Positions 33,701 to 41,212 of a stretch of DNA of 64,000 bases are shown in pieces (position 1 is the stretch's first letter; every line of letters starts with the position of its first letter). The DNA comes from DATMER01 sp963844885 (GTDB taxonomy: Bacteria > Acidobacteriota > Thermoanaerobaculia > Multivoradales > UBA5704). The DNA is taken from the NCBI GenBank assembly GCA_963844885.1, contig CAWJQA010000008.1:62001-126000 (forward strand). Reading direction: 5' to 3'. The notes below the pieces were generated by a model. That model did not search any database, was not told the origin of the DNA, and was given only the letters and a program-made list of their open reading frames with translations. The translations under genes and the position numbers were made by a program.

Positions 33701-36700
33701 AAGCCGAGGATGTTGTAGGACGGGTTCCCCGGATCGAGCCGGTCGAGCAGCCAGAGCCGCTCCTGGGCGAACGAGAGCGGCAGCGCGCCCGCCCGCTCCT
33801 CCGAGCTCAGGCGCGCGGGAGGCGCGGACGGCACGGCCTCCTCCTCCTCCGCCGCCGCCACCCGGGCCGCGAACGCCTCCAGCACCGGCGCCTCGAACAG
33901 CGCCCGCAGCGGCACCTCCACCCCGAGCGCCTCGCGCACCCGCGAGAGCACCCGGGCGCCCATCAGGGAGTGCCCGCCGAGATCGAAGAAGCTGTCTTCC
34001 ACCCCGATCCGCTCGACCTTCAGCAGATCGCTCCAGATCCGGGCGACGGCCTTCTCCGTGGGCGTCCGGGGCGGCGCCGACTCCGTCTCGCGCCGCTCCG
34101 GTTCGAGGCGTGCCAGCGCCTTGCGGTCCACCTTGCCGTTCGGGGTGAGCGGCATCGACTCCAGGAAGACGAAGCCGGACGGCACCATCGCCTCGGGCAG
34201 TGACTCCCGAAGCCAGGCGCGCAGGTCGCCGCCGGGCGGCGGCGCCACATACGCCACCAGCCGCTTGTCCGCTCCCGCGCCCAGAGCCAGGACGACGGCC
34301 TCGCGGACCCCGGGGTGGCGGCCGATCGCGGCCTCGATCTCCCCGAGCTCGATGCGGACCCCCCGCACCTTGACCTGGTGGTCGATCCGGCCCAGATACT
34401 CGATCGCGCCATCCGGCCGGCTGCGGCACAGATCGCCCGTCCGGTACAGCCGCGCGCCGGGCGCCGGGGAAAAAACGTCCGGCACGAAGCGCTCGGCCGT
34501 CAGCTCCGGGCGTCCCAGGTAGCCGCGGCCCACGCCGGTGCCCCCGGCGTACAGCTCGCCGGGCACCCCCACCGGCTGCGGCTCGAGCGCCCGGTTGACG
34601 ACGTAGAGCCGCGTGTTGGCCAAAGGCCGGCCGATGGGCGTGTGGACCACCCGCGGCCCCGGCGGCTGCCGCAGGACGTGGTGGGAGACGTCGTCCGAGC
34701 ACTCCGTCGGCCCGTAGGCGTTGAGCAGAGGGATGCCGGGATGGACCGCCAGCCACCGCCGGCAGACCTCGGGCGGCAGGGCCTCGCCGGTCGCGATCAT
34801 CCAGCGCAGCCGCTCCAGGGCCGGCGGTTCCGGGGCCTCCAGCAGGCTGGCGAGGAGGGACGGCACGACTTCCAGGACGGTGAGGCCGTCGCGCTCCGCC
34901 GCCGCCGCCAGCGCCGCGGGGTCGCGGGCCACGTCGTCCGGATAGACATGGACGCGCCCGCCCACCAGCAGCGCGCAGAGGAGCTGCCAGACCGAGATGT
35001 CGAAGCTCTGCGACGCGTTCTGGGCCACCGCGTCGGCCGCGGTCAGCTCCAGATCCTCCACCTTGGCCAGCAGGTGGTTGAGCATGCCGCGATGGTGGAT
35101 CATCACGCCCTTGGGCAGCCCGGTGGAGCCCGACGTGAAGATGACGTAGGCCAGGCTCTCCGGTCCGGCGGTCACTGGCGCCGCCGGCTCCGAATCGAGA
35201 CCGGCCAGCTCCTCCATCTCCAGCAGCTCGATTTCCGGGTCGGCCGGCTCCGCGAGCGCCCGGCCGAGCCCGCCTCCCGAAAGCAGCCAGCGCGCGCCGC
35301 TCTGCCGCAGGACCGCGGCGGCCCGCGCCTCGGGCTGCGCCGGATCGAGAGGGAGATAGGCGGCCCCGGCCTGAAAGACCGCCAGCACGCCGGTCAGGAA
35401 GTCGAGCCCGCGCGGCGCCAGGATGGCCACCAGCGACTCGGGACCGGCGCCGCGGTCGGCCAGGAGCCGCGCCCAGCTCCGCGCGCGGCGGTCCAGCTCG
35501 CCATACGTCAGGCTCTCTCCGTCACCGAACACCGCCGCCACGGCCGCGGGAGACCGCTCCACCTGCGCCGCGAACAGATCGACGAACGTGGCTTCCGCCG
35601 GACGTGGACGCTCGGTGCGGTTCCAGTCCGCCACGACCTGCCGCCGCTCGTCCCCGCTCAACAGCGGCAGCTCCGCCACCCGCCGCTCCGGACCGCCCGC
35701 CGCGCCCGCCACCAGGCTCCGGAAACCGCGGACGAAGCGGGCGGCCGTGGCCGCGTCGAACAGGTCCGTGGCGTACTCCAGCCGGAGGAGGAGCCCGCCG
35801 TCCGGCGCCTCGGCCGCGGCCAGCGTCAGCTCGTACCGCGCCACCCCCGCCTCCACCGGGCTCGCGGTCAAAGTCAGCCCCGGCAGCTCGACGCCGTCCA
35901 GGGGCGCGTTCTGGAGCACGAAGAGAACCTGGAAAATCGGCGAGCGGGATAGATCCCGGTCCGGGCGCAGCTCTCCGACGAGCTTCTCGAACGGGAGATC
36001 CTGATGGGCGTACGCCCGCAGGCAGGTGTCCCGCACCTGCCCCAGCAGCTCCCCGAACGTGGTTTTCCCGTCGAAGCGCCCTCCGAAGCGCCCGCGCAGG
36101 ACGAGCAGGTTGACGAAGAAGCCGACGAGCCCTTCGATCTCCGGCCGCGTGCGGTTGGCGATGGGCGAGCCGGCCAGCAGGTCGTCCTGGCCGCTCAGCC
36201 GGTGCAGCAGGGAGAGGAAGAGCGCCAGCAGCGTCATGAAGCGGCTGGCCCCCAGCCGCCGTCCCAGCTCGTCGAGCCGCTCAAGAACGTCCGGAGACAG
36301 GTGGACGGCTTCGCTCAGCGCCCCGCGGAAGCTCTGCACCGGCGGCCGGGGCCGGTCGGTGGGCAGCTCCAACGTCAGCGGCGCCCCGCGGAGCTCCTCG
36401 CGCCAGTAGGAGAGCTGGGTCTCCAGCACCTCGCCGCGCAACTGCTCCCTCTGCCAGGCCGCAAAGTCGGCATACTGCACGGACGGCTCCGGCAGGGGCG
36501 ACGGCAGACCGCGGGAGAAGGCCGAGTAGAGCGCCGCCACCTCCCCGACCAGCAGGTCGAGCGACCAGCCGTCGCTCGCAATGTGGTGGACGGTGAAGAG
36601 GACGACGTGCTCGCCGTCGCCGCCACTCGCCAGGCGCAGCAGCACCGTGCGCAGCGGCGGCCCCACGGCGAGATCGAAAGGTCGCCGCGCCTCCTCGGAC

Positions 36701-38319
36701 GCGCACCGGCGTTCTTCTTCGCGGCGCGACGGCTCCGGGAGGCCGGAGAGGTCGACCTCGGGCAGCGCCAGCGACACCTCCGGCGAAACGGCTTGGACCG
36801 GCTCGCCGCCGATCTCCCGGTAAACCGTCCGCAGCGTCTCCTGGCGACGCACCAGCTCGCGCAGGCTCCGCGCCAGCGCCGGGACGTCCAGGTTTCCCGC
36901 CACCCGCGCCGCCCGCGGCTCGTTGTAGATCGGATTTCCGGGGTCGAGCCGGTCGACGAACCAGAGCCGCTCCTGCGAAAACGACAGCGGATAGGGGCCG
37001 CCCGTCTCTCCCGAAAGACTCCGCAGCGGGCTGCGCGGGATCGGCGCCGGCCCGTCCTCCTGGAGGAACCGGATCGCCTCCGCCAGCTCGGCCGGAGTCG
37101 GGAACGAGAACACGTGCTGGAGCGGGAAATCCACCCCGAACGCCTCCCGCACCCGGGCCAGGATCTGCGGCGCCAGCAGCGAATGGCCGCCGAGCTGGAA
37201 GAAGTCGTCGTGAGCCCCGACCGGAGCCACCCCGAGCACCGCCTGCCAGATCGCCGCGACCTTCTCCTCCGCCTCGTCGCGGGGGGCCTCGTACGGGTTG
37301 AACAGCGCCGGGCGGGGGTGGAAGGAGGCTCCCGGCTGTGGTTCTATCCAATACCGGCGGCGTTCGAAGGGGTACGACGGCAGCGATACGCGCCTCCCTG
37401 GGACCGCCGGCGCCCCGCCGGCGGTTTTTTCTTTGAATACCGCCGGCGGGGCGCCGGCGGTCCCAGGGAGGCGCAGAGATTCCACGGCCTCCTCTCGCGT
37501 CCTGCACTCCACCACCCTTCCATGCTCGAACGTCCGCCTACCCACCCGCAGCGTATATTCGACGTCGGCCAGGTCCAGGTCCGGATGCTTCTCCAGATGA
37601 TCGGCCAACCGCCGGCAGGCCGCTTCCAGCGCCTCCCCGCTCCGCGCCGATACCGGCAGCACGTACCGATCCCTGGCCGTCCGAGTCCCTGAAAGAACCG
37701 GCGCCTCTTCCAGCACCAGGCGGACCTCCGCGACGCCCGCCGAAGAATCCAGGACCAGCGCCTGGACGTTGTCGCCGTCCGGCAGCGCCTCCTCCGCCCG
37801 CTTGAGCACCAGCACGGCCGCCTCGCCGGTGAGCGAACGGGCGTCGATCGACACCGCTCCCGCCAGCGCCAGGTCGCACTCCCCGTTCAAGAGGCTCTGC
37901 CGGGCCAGATGCACCGCCAGCGCCAGCGTCGACTCCCCCGCCTGTACCGTGAAGCTCGGACCCTTCAGGTTGAGCTTGTACGACACCCGCGTCGCCAGCG
38001 AGTCCGCCGCGTTGCCCACCAGCAGTTGCAGAGGATCCATGTCCCCAGACAACGCGGGAAGAAGGTTGAACAGCAGATACGTGCTCGTGGCCTGGCCGGC
38101 GAAGACCGCCGTCATCCCGGCGGTATCTGGCGCCGTCGGATCGTAGCCGGCATCCTCCAGCGCCTCCCAGCAGACCTCCAGGAACACCCGCTGTTGCGGG
38201 TCCAGGATCTCCGCCTCGCGATGGCTGATGCCGAAGAAGCCGGCGTCGAACCGGTCCAGATCTTCATGGAGCCGTCCGGCGATTCCGACGATGGCGACCG
38301 CATTTTCGTTCCTCTCCAC
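29578..38319 (-). CDS. NRPS-A, N-terminal part: KS relic, PCP, C-A-PCP, C-A-PCP, C
   Basis: Starts at GTG 38319, preceded by a GGGGAGG site 7-8 bases upstream. Domains by residue: KS relic 1-205, KS-AT linker 206-283, palindrome-encoded stretch 284-309, post-AT linker 310-326, PCP 345-418, C1 441-870, A1 907-1397, PCP 1411-1483, C2 1507-1947, A2 1970-2430, PCP 2447-2523, C3 from 2541. The A1 code D-I-W-E-I-T-A-D-D resembles, from memory, a 2,4-diaminobutyrate code; A2 D-V-W-H-M-S-L-V-D is serine. The frame stops inside C3 at 29578, but the homologous sequence continues in the frame ending at 23540, so the true gene is 23540-38319 with frameshifts. It is divergent from the gene at 38490. Confidence 0.92.
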   Translation of the reverse strand: MERNENAVAIVGIAGRLHEDLDRFDAGFFGISHREAEILDPQQRVFLEVCWEALEDAGYDPTAPDTAGMTAVFAGQATSTYLLFNLLPALSGDMDPLQLLVGNAADSLATRVSYKLNLKGPSFTVQAGESTLALAVHLARQSLLNGECDLALAGAVSIDARSLTGEAAVLVLKRAEEALPDGDNVQALVLDSSAGVAEVRLVLEEAPVLSGTRTARDRYVLPVSARSGEALEAACRRLADHLEKHPDLDLADVEYTLRVGRRTFEHGRVVECRTREEAVESLRLPGTAGAPPAVFKEKTAGGAPAVPGRRVSLPSYPFERRRYWIEPQPGASFHPRPALFNPYEAPRDEAEEKVAAIWQAVLGVAPVGAHDDFFQLGGHSLLAPQILARVREAFGVDFPLQHVFSFPTPAELAEAIRFLQEDGPAPIPRSPLRSLSGETGGPYPLSFSQERLWFVDRLDPGNPIYNEPRAARVAGNLDVPALARSLRELVRRQETLRTVYREIGGEPVQAVSPEVSLALPEVDLSGLPEPSRREEERRCASEEARRPFDLAVGPPLRTVLLRLASGGDGEHVVLFTVHHIASDGWSLDLLVGEVAALYSAFSRGLPSPLPEPSVQYADFAAWQREQLRGEVLETQLSYWREELRGAPLTLELPTDRPRPPVQSFRGALSEAVHLSPDVLERLDELGRRLGASRFMTLLALFLSLLHRLSGQDDLLAGSPIANRTRPEIEGLVGFFVNLLVLRGRFGGRFDGKTTFGELLGQVRDTCLRAYAHQDLPFEKLVGELRPDRDLSRSPIFQVLFVLQNAPLDGVELPGLTLTASPVEAGVARYELTLAAAEAPDGGLLLRLEYATDLFDAATAARFVRGFRSLVAGAAGGPERRVAELPLLSGDERRQVVADWNRTERPRPAEATFVDLFAAQVERSPAAVAAVFGDGESLTYGELDRRARSWARLLADRGAGPESLVAILAPRGLDFLTGVLAVFQAGAAYLPLDPAQPEARAAAVLRQSGARWLLSGGGLGRALAEPADPEIELLEMEELAGLDSEPAAPVTAGPESLAYVIFTSGSTGLPKGVMIHHRGMLNHLLAKVEDLELTAADAVAQNASQSFDISVWQLLCALLVGGRVHVYPDDVARDPAALAAAAERDGLTVLEVVPSLLASLLEAPEPPALERLRWMIATGEALPPEVCRRWLAVHPGIPLLNAYGPTECSDDVSHHVLRQPPGPRVVHTPIGRPLANTRLYVVNRALEPQPVGVPGELYAGGTGVGRGYLGRPELTAERFVPDVFSPAPGARLYRTGDLCRSRPDGAIEYLGRIDHQVKVRGVRIELGEIEAAIGRHPGVREAVVLALGAGADKRLVAYVAPPPGGDLRAWLRESLPEAMVPSGFVFLESMPLTPNGKVDRKALARLEPERRETESAPPRTPTEKAVARIWSDLLKVERIGVEDSFFDLGGHSLMGARVLSRVREALGVEVPLRALFEAPVLEAFAARVAAAEEEEAVPSAPPARLSSEERAGALPLSFAQERLWLLDRLDPGNPSYNILGFLRLAGPLDRPALERSLGEVVRRQGALRTKLPDLDGKPVQVVSPAAGWTLPVVDLAALSALGRDLESRRLRRQETLHRFDLARGPLLRTTLLRLAPEEAVLLVNMHHIVSDGWSLGVLVDETAAIYEAFVDGLPSPLPEPPIQYVDHALWQRRWLAGPRLERLAAWWREELEGAPALLELPTDRPRPPVRRSRGARERVAFGEELTRAVHALALEQGATPFMVLLAAFQTLLYRYSGQPDVPVGSPVANRDWMEVEGLIGFFVNTLVLRGRLHGGLDFRELLERTRATVLGAYAHQGLPFERLVEELRIERSLSHTPLFQVMLALQNVPAAKPRLRSLTLEPVEEPGATAKFDLNAELNEEDGALAGTLEYDADLFDAGTVRRMIGHFRTLLQAAVERPGENVDRLPLLTAAERAELAAWNRTAVEYPDVCLHELIEAQVERTPEAVAVVFEGKTLTYRELDERASALARQLPASLVGIRAERSLEMVVGLVAILKAGGAYVPLDPAYPAERLAFMLEDAAVPVLLTQEHLEGTKDIKDTKDGKDGKDERDPGRAAYAIFTSGSTGRPKGTVNSHRGIVNRLLWMQAEYGLTAEDRVLQKTPFSFDVSVWEFFWPLIVGARLVVARPGGHQDPAYLVETIERAGITTLHFVPSMLQVFVEQPGVERCTSLRRVMASGEALPADLAKRFFARLPEGVELHNLYGPTEAAVDVTYHACRPGEERVPIGRPVANTRIHILDREGQEVPVGIAGELYIGGVQVGRGYLHRPDLTAERFVPDVRPRARARMYRTGDLARWLRNGEIEYLGRIDHQVKIRGFRIELGEIEAALAGHPEVREAVVLARDQSLVAFVAPPAIGDTADLRAFLQASLPEHMIPSAFVSLGAMPLTPNGKVDRKALAGIEPESRSGGAFLAPRTAAEEILAGIWRDLLGVPRVGVKDRFFELGGHSLLGMRLAARVRDAFGVELPLRTLFEAPTLEDLAARIGAASGAASGMAIPPPIRPVPREGVLPLSFAQERLWFLDQLQPGSPFYNLSAALRLAGDLDARALAAAFAEIVRRHEALRTTFPGTGGVPVQRIAPAAAASLPILDLSGLPDPEGEARRRVEELTALPFDLETGPLLRLALLRLGEREHVLLIAMHHIVSDGWSLGVLVAEGGALYRAFVEGRHRRVAAVAAARPARPVRRLRRLAARLAARRGAGPPARLVEGGAEGAPTRLELPTDRPRPRVQTFRGAVRRLALAPELIAALADLAGREGATLYMVLLAAFQILLQRYSGQDDLLVGSPIAGRGRTELEPLIGFFVNTLVLRGRLQPDGPFRELLARVRSSTLGAFAHADVPFERLVEELEVERSLAWNPLVPGHLRAPERCPADRRSCRG
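30750..33810 (-). other. NRPS-A module 2: C-A-PCP, predicted serine
   Basis: C domain with HHIVSDGWS, A domain with TSGSTGRPKG, PCP with LGGHSLLGM. The pocket code D-V-W-H-M-S-L-V-D matches serine. The A domain is closely related, also at the DNA level, to the serine A domain of NRPS-B at 4240-5650. It carries a Lys-Asp tandem repeat ahead of the TSGSTG loop. Confidence 0.8.
32051..32110. repeat. 9-bp tandem repeat (GTCCTTTCC type) inside the NRPS-A A domain
   Basis: About five imperfect copies of GTCCTTTCC/GTCCTTTGT are translated on the minus strand as KDIKDTKDGKDGKDE. Being a multiple of three, the repeat lengthens a loop without breaking the frame. Confidence 0.8.
33870..37000 (-). other. 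NRPS-A module 1: C-A-PCP, possibly diaminobutyrate
   Basis: C domain with HHIASDGWS, A domain with TSGSTGLPKG, PCP with LGGHSLMGA. The pocket residues D-I-W-E-I-T-A-D-D include two acidic residues at positions 330 and 331, suggesting a basic side chain. I recall a near-identical code for 2,4-diaminobutyrate, but could not check it. Confidence 0.7.
37065..38319 (-). other. NRPS-A loader: truncated KS relic, AT-less linkers and first PCP
   Basis: KS-like blocks include FDAGFFGISHREAEILDPQQ and GPSFTVQ, but the catalytic Cys is Glu129 (37933-37935). About 30 residues after LAGAVSI and about 190 residues before LVLEEAP are missing, removing both catalytic His motifs. The AT domain is absent although both of its flanking linkers remain. 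A normal PCP (GGHSLL, Ser380) follows. It has the same deletions as the NRPS-B loader. Confidence 0.87.
37391..37473. repeat. Perfect 35-bp inverted repeat inside NRPS-A
   Basis: The left arm 37391-37425 is exactly complementary to the right arm 37439-37473, with a 13-base loop containing a T-run. The arms are built on CGCCGGCGCCCCGCCGGCGG. The element is translated in frame as TAGAPPAVF...TAGGAPAVPG between the KS-AT and post-AT linkers. Confidence 0.9.
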
Positions 38320-38358
38320 TCGTGTCCTCCCCTACTGATGGTGCTCCAGACTCTGAAA

Positions 38359-38375
38359 TGAGGACAGTTTCCTCA
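38359..38375. promoter_or_regulatory. Inverted repeat TGAGGA-N5-TCCTCA in the divergent control region
   Basis: Perfect 6-bp arms separated by CAGTT, 40 bases upstream of the NRPS-A start and next to the Crp/Fnr-type palindrome. Could be an operator or a leader hairpin. Confidence 0.4.
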
Positions 38376-38379
38376 CGAG

Positions 38380-38395
38380 TGTGAAACGCGTCACA
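38380..38395. promoter_or_regulatory. Crp/Fnr-type site TGTGA-N6-TCACA
   Basis: The sequence TGTGAAACGCGTCACA matches the palindromic Crp consensus with the correct 6-base spacing. The dyad extends one base pair further on each side. It lies 61 bases upstream of the NRPS-A GTG and 95 bases upstream of the divergent gene at 38490, so it could control either one. The regulator is not in the window. Confidence 0.55.
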
Positions 38396-38489
38396 CCCTA
38401 CCCGTGAGCCCGGGCACAGACAACAGGAAACAGAACCGCGAGGATTCCGTTACCAGACGAGCAGTACCGAGCCAGGGAGGGAGAACGGA

Positions 38490-40997
38490 ATGAGGCCAGC
38501 CATCGAGAGGCCGAGGAAGACCTTGGTGATGCTTGCACGACGGGCGGGAGGGCTCCTCCTGGGGCTCCTGCCGCTCTTCGGCGCCGCTCCCGTCCATGCC
38601 GGGGCGACCGATTTCTACACCGTGCCGCCCTGCCGGCTCGTCGACACCGTCAACGTCGCCGGACCGCTCGGGGGACCCGACATCCCCGCCAACGGCACCC
38701 GCTCCTTCGCCGCCGGTGGCCGCTGCGGCATCTCGACCGCGGCGGAGGCCGTGGCCGTCAACGTCACTGTCGTTCCGGCCAGCTACGGCAACCTTTCGTT
38801 CGCTCCTGCGGGCTCGCCCAAGCCCCCGACCTCGACAATCAACTTCCGTCCGGGGGTGACCCGGGCCAACAACGCGATCCTCCCGCTGGGCCAGGCCGCC
38901 GGCCTCACCGTCTTCTCCTCCAGTCCCGGCAGCACCCGGCTCGTCATCGACGTCACCGGCTACTTCGCCGACTCCACCCTCGAGGCCACCCGGACCGCTC
39001 CCCCCGCCTTCAATCCACCGCCCGGAAGCTATCTCGGGGAGCAGCTCGTCGACATCGTCACCAGCACGGCCGGCGCGACGATCCGCTACACCACCGACGG
39101 CTCCACGCCGACTTCCACCTCGGGCACCGTCTACACCGGTCCGGTCACCCTGACCGGCACGACCACCCTGAAGGCCATCGCCTACAAGAGCGGCCTGGCC
39201 GACAGCCCGGTCTCCCAGGGAACATACAACATCACGCGGCAGGCGACCCTGTTCCTGGCCACGCTCACCCCTCAGGGCTCCTCCGTCAGCCTCGCGACCG
39301 GCCGCGCCTCGCTGCTGCTGGCGGCCGACGAGCAGACCGCCGTCCTGCGCCGCACCTGGTCCAACCTGACCACCACCCTGACCAGCTCGCACATCCACGC
39401 GCCGGACGGCCAGATCCTCTTCGACCTCGACAATGCCGTCCCCGCCCAGGACGGCTCGCTGACCTGGACCATCGGTCCGGCCGGTACCTGGACGCGGGCG
39501 CAGATCCTGGACGCTCTGCGCGCCGGGCAGTGCTACCTGAACCTGCACACGGTGAGCTACCCGAGCGGCGAGATCAAGGGCTTCTTCCGCCGCAGCGACG
39601 GCAGCATCGTCTTCACACCGCCGCCCGCGCCGCCGCCGGCTCCGACCGGCCCGCCCAACGCGGCCGACGCCGCCCGCTTCCTCGTGCAGGCCACCTACGG
39701 CCCCACGACCACGGCGATCGCGAGCCTCCAGACCCAGACCTACTCCGACTGGGTCGAGCAGCAGCTCGCGCAGCCCGTCGTCTCGCACATGGCCTACGTG
39801 GACGCGCTGCCGCACGTGCCGGGCGAGGATCTCTACCAATGGGAGGGTCGCGAGTCGATCTGGAAGCAGGCCATCCAGGGGCAGGACCAGCTCCGCCAGC
39901 GCGTCGCGCTGGCCCTGAGCGAGATTCTCGTGGCCTCCTCCGAGGACAGCGACCTCTACCAGGCCGAGCCGGTCGCCGCCTACATGGACGTGCTCAACCG
40001 CGACGCCTTCGGCAACTTCCGGCAGCTCCTCGAAGACGTCGCGCTCTCGCCGTCGATGGGCGTCTACCTCGACATGCTGGGCAACGACAAGGAAGATCCG
40101 GAGACCGGCCAGAACCCCGAACAAGAACTTCGCCCGCGAGGTCCTCGCAGCTCTTCTCCGTCGGCCTCTACAAGCTCCACCCCGACGGCACCCTCGCAGC
40201 TCGACACCCTGGGCCTGCCCATCGCCACCTACGACCAGGACGTGATCAAGGGCTTCGCCAAGGTCTTCACCGGCTGGACGTTCGCCAACCAGGACCACTC
40301 CGTGGACTGGCGCTTCTACTGGCCCGAGCCCGACTGGCGGCACCCCATGGAGGTCTGGAACGAGCACCACTCGACCGGCAGCAAGCTGCTGCTCAACGGC
40401 GTGGTGCTGCCTCCCGACCAGTCGCCGCAGGCCGACCTGGCGGCCGCGCTCGACAACATCTTCGCAGCACCCAACGTCGGGCCGTTCCTCTGCAAGCGGT
40501 CTCATCCAGCGGCTGGTGACCAGCAATCCCAGCCCGGGCTACGTCTACCGCTGCGGCCAGGCCTTCGCCAACAACGGCCAGGGCGTCCGCGGCGACATGA
40601 AGGCCGTCGTGCGCGCGATCTTCCTCGACTGGGAGGCCCGCGCCCCGACCTCGTCGACGCGCAGGGCTACGGCAAGGTGAGCGAGCCGATGGTCCGCTTC
40701 GTGGACGCTCCTGCGCGCCTTCGACGCCCAGCCGCCGGCCGACGGGCGCTTCCGTATCTGGACCTAGAACAACGCCGAATACGGGCTCGGCCAGTGCCGC
40801 TCGCGCGCCCACGGTGTTCAATTTCTTCGAGCCGAACTACGTCCTGCCCGGCGCGATGGCCGCAGGCCGGGCTGGTGGCGCCGGAGTTCAAGATCACCAC
40901 CGAGACCACGGCGATCGGCAACGCGAATTTCTTCCGCGACACGGTCTATCGCGGCGTCTCCTACGGTCTCGATCGGGTCACGCCCGACTACTCGTAG
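38490..40997 (+). CDS. Secreted DUF1800 protein with chitobiase-C-like and CHRD domains, frame-damaged
   Basis: The ATG follows an AGGGAGGGAGAACGG site. A signal peptide covers about residues 1-37. Next come a beta-rich domain (CRLVDT...VTGYF), a chitobiase/beta-hexosaminidase C-terminal-like domain (ATIRYTTDGSTPT), a CHRD domain (SSHIHAPDGQ...GEIKGFFRR), and a DUF1800 domain starting at AARFLVQATYGPT. Between about 40110 and 40870 several single-base insertions shift the frame. The conserved NFAREVLQLFSVGLY block is readable only by frame switching at CTCGCAG sites, and an in-frame TAG occurs near 40765 of the restored reading. DUF1800 proteins are usually followed by a DUF1501 gene, as here. 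Function unknown; probably exported. Confidence 0.75.
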   Translation: MRPAIERPRKTLVMLARRAGGLLLGLLPLFGAAPVHAGATDFYTVPPCRLVDTVNVAGPLGGPDIPANGTRSFAAGGRCGISTAAEAVAVNVTVVPASYGNLSFAPAGSPKPPTSTINFRPGVTRANNAILPLGQAAGLTVFSSSPGSTRLVIDVTGYFADSTLEATRTAPPAFNPPPGSYLGEQLVDIVTSTAGATIRYTTDGSTPTSTSGTVYTGPVTLTGTTTLKAIAYKSGLADSPVSQGTYNITRQATLFLATLTPQGSSVSLATGRASLLLAADEQTAVLRRTWSNLTTTLTSSHIHAPDGQILFDLDNAVPAQDGSLTWTIGPAGTWTRAQILDALRAGQCYLNLHTVSYPSGEIKGFFRRSDGSIVFTPPPAPPPAPTGPPNAADAARFLVQATYGPTTTAIASLQTQTYSDWVEQQLAQPVVSHMAYVDALPHVPGEDLYQWEGRESIWKQAIQGQDQLRQRVALALSEILVASSEDSDLYQAEPVAAYMDVLNRDAFGNFRQLLEDVALSPSMGVYLDMLGNDKEDPETGQNPEQELRPRGPRSSSPSASTSSTPTAPSQLDTLGLPIATYDQDVIKGFAKVFTGWTFANQDHSVDWRFYWPEPDWRHPMEVWNEHHSTGSKLLLNGVVLPPDQSPQADLAAALDNIFAAPNVGPFLCKRSHPAAGDQQSQPGLRLPLRPGLRQQRPGRPRRHEGRRARDLPRLGGPRPDLVDAQGYGKVSEPMVRFVDAPARLRRPAAGRRALPYLDLEQRRIRARPVPLARPRCSISSSRTTSCPARWPQAGLVAPEFKITTETTAIGNANFFRDTVYRGVSYGLDRVTPDYS

Positions 40998-41201
40998 ATC
41001 CTGCCGCTCGCCGGCAATCCGACCCAATCGATCGATCGGCTCGAACCTGCTCTTCTAGCCAGCGGCATGTCCGCCGACCATGCGCACGATCCTGACCAGG
41101 CCTGATCACGGAGATCTCGGAATTCCCACGAAACGCAAGAGCGGGTGAAGGCCGCCGTCCAGCTGATCGCCACCTCCCCCGAGTTCGTGATCCAGAGATA
41201 G
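40998..41201 (+). pseudogene. Detached C-terminal remnant of the DUF1800 protein
   Basis: After the TAG at 40995-40997 the homologous sequence continues as ILPLAGNPTQSIDRLN, then with frame breaks through a block resembling TILTGLITEI to VQLIATSPEFVIQR and a stop at 41199-41201, just before the next gene. This is the expected C-terminus of DUF1800. The stop and indels are either sequencing errors or real decay. Confidence 0.6.
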
Positions 41202-41212
41202 GAGCCGGCGCG

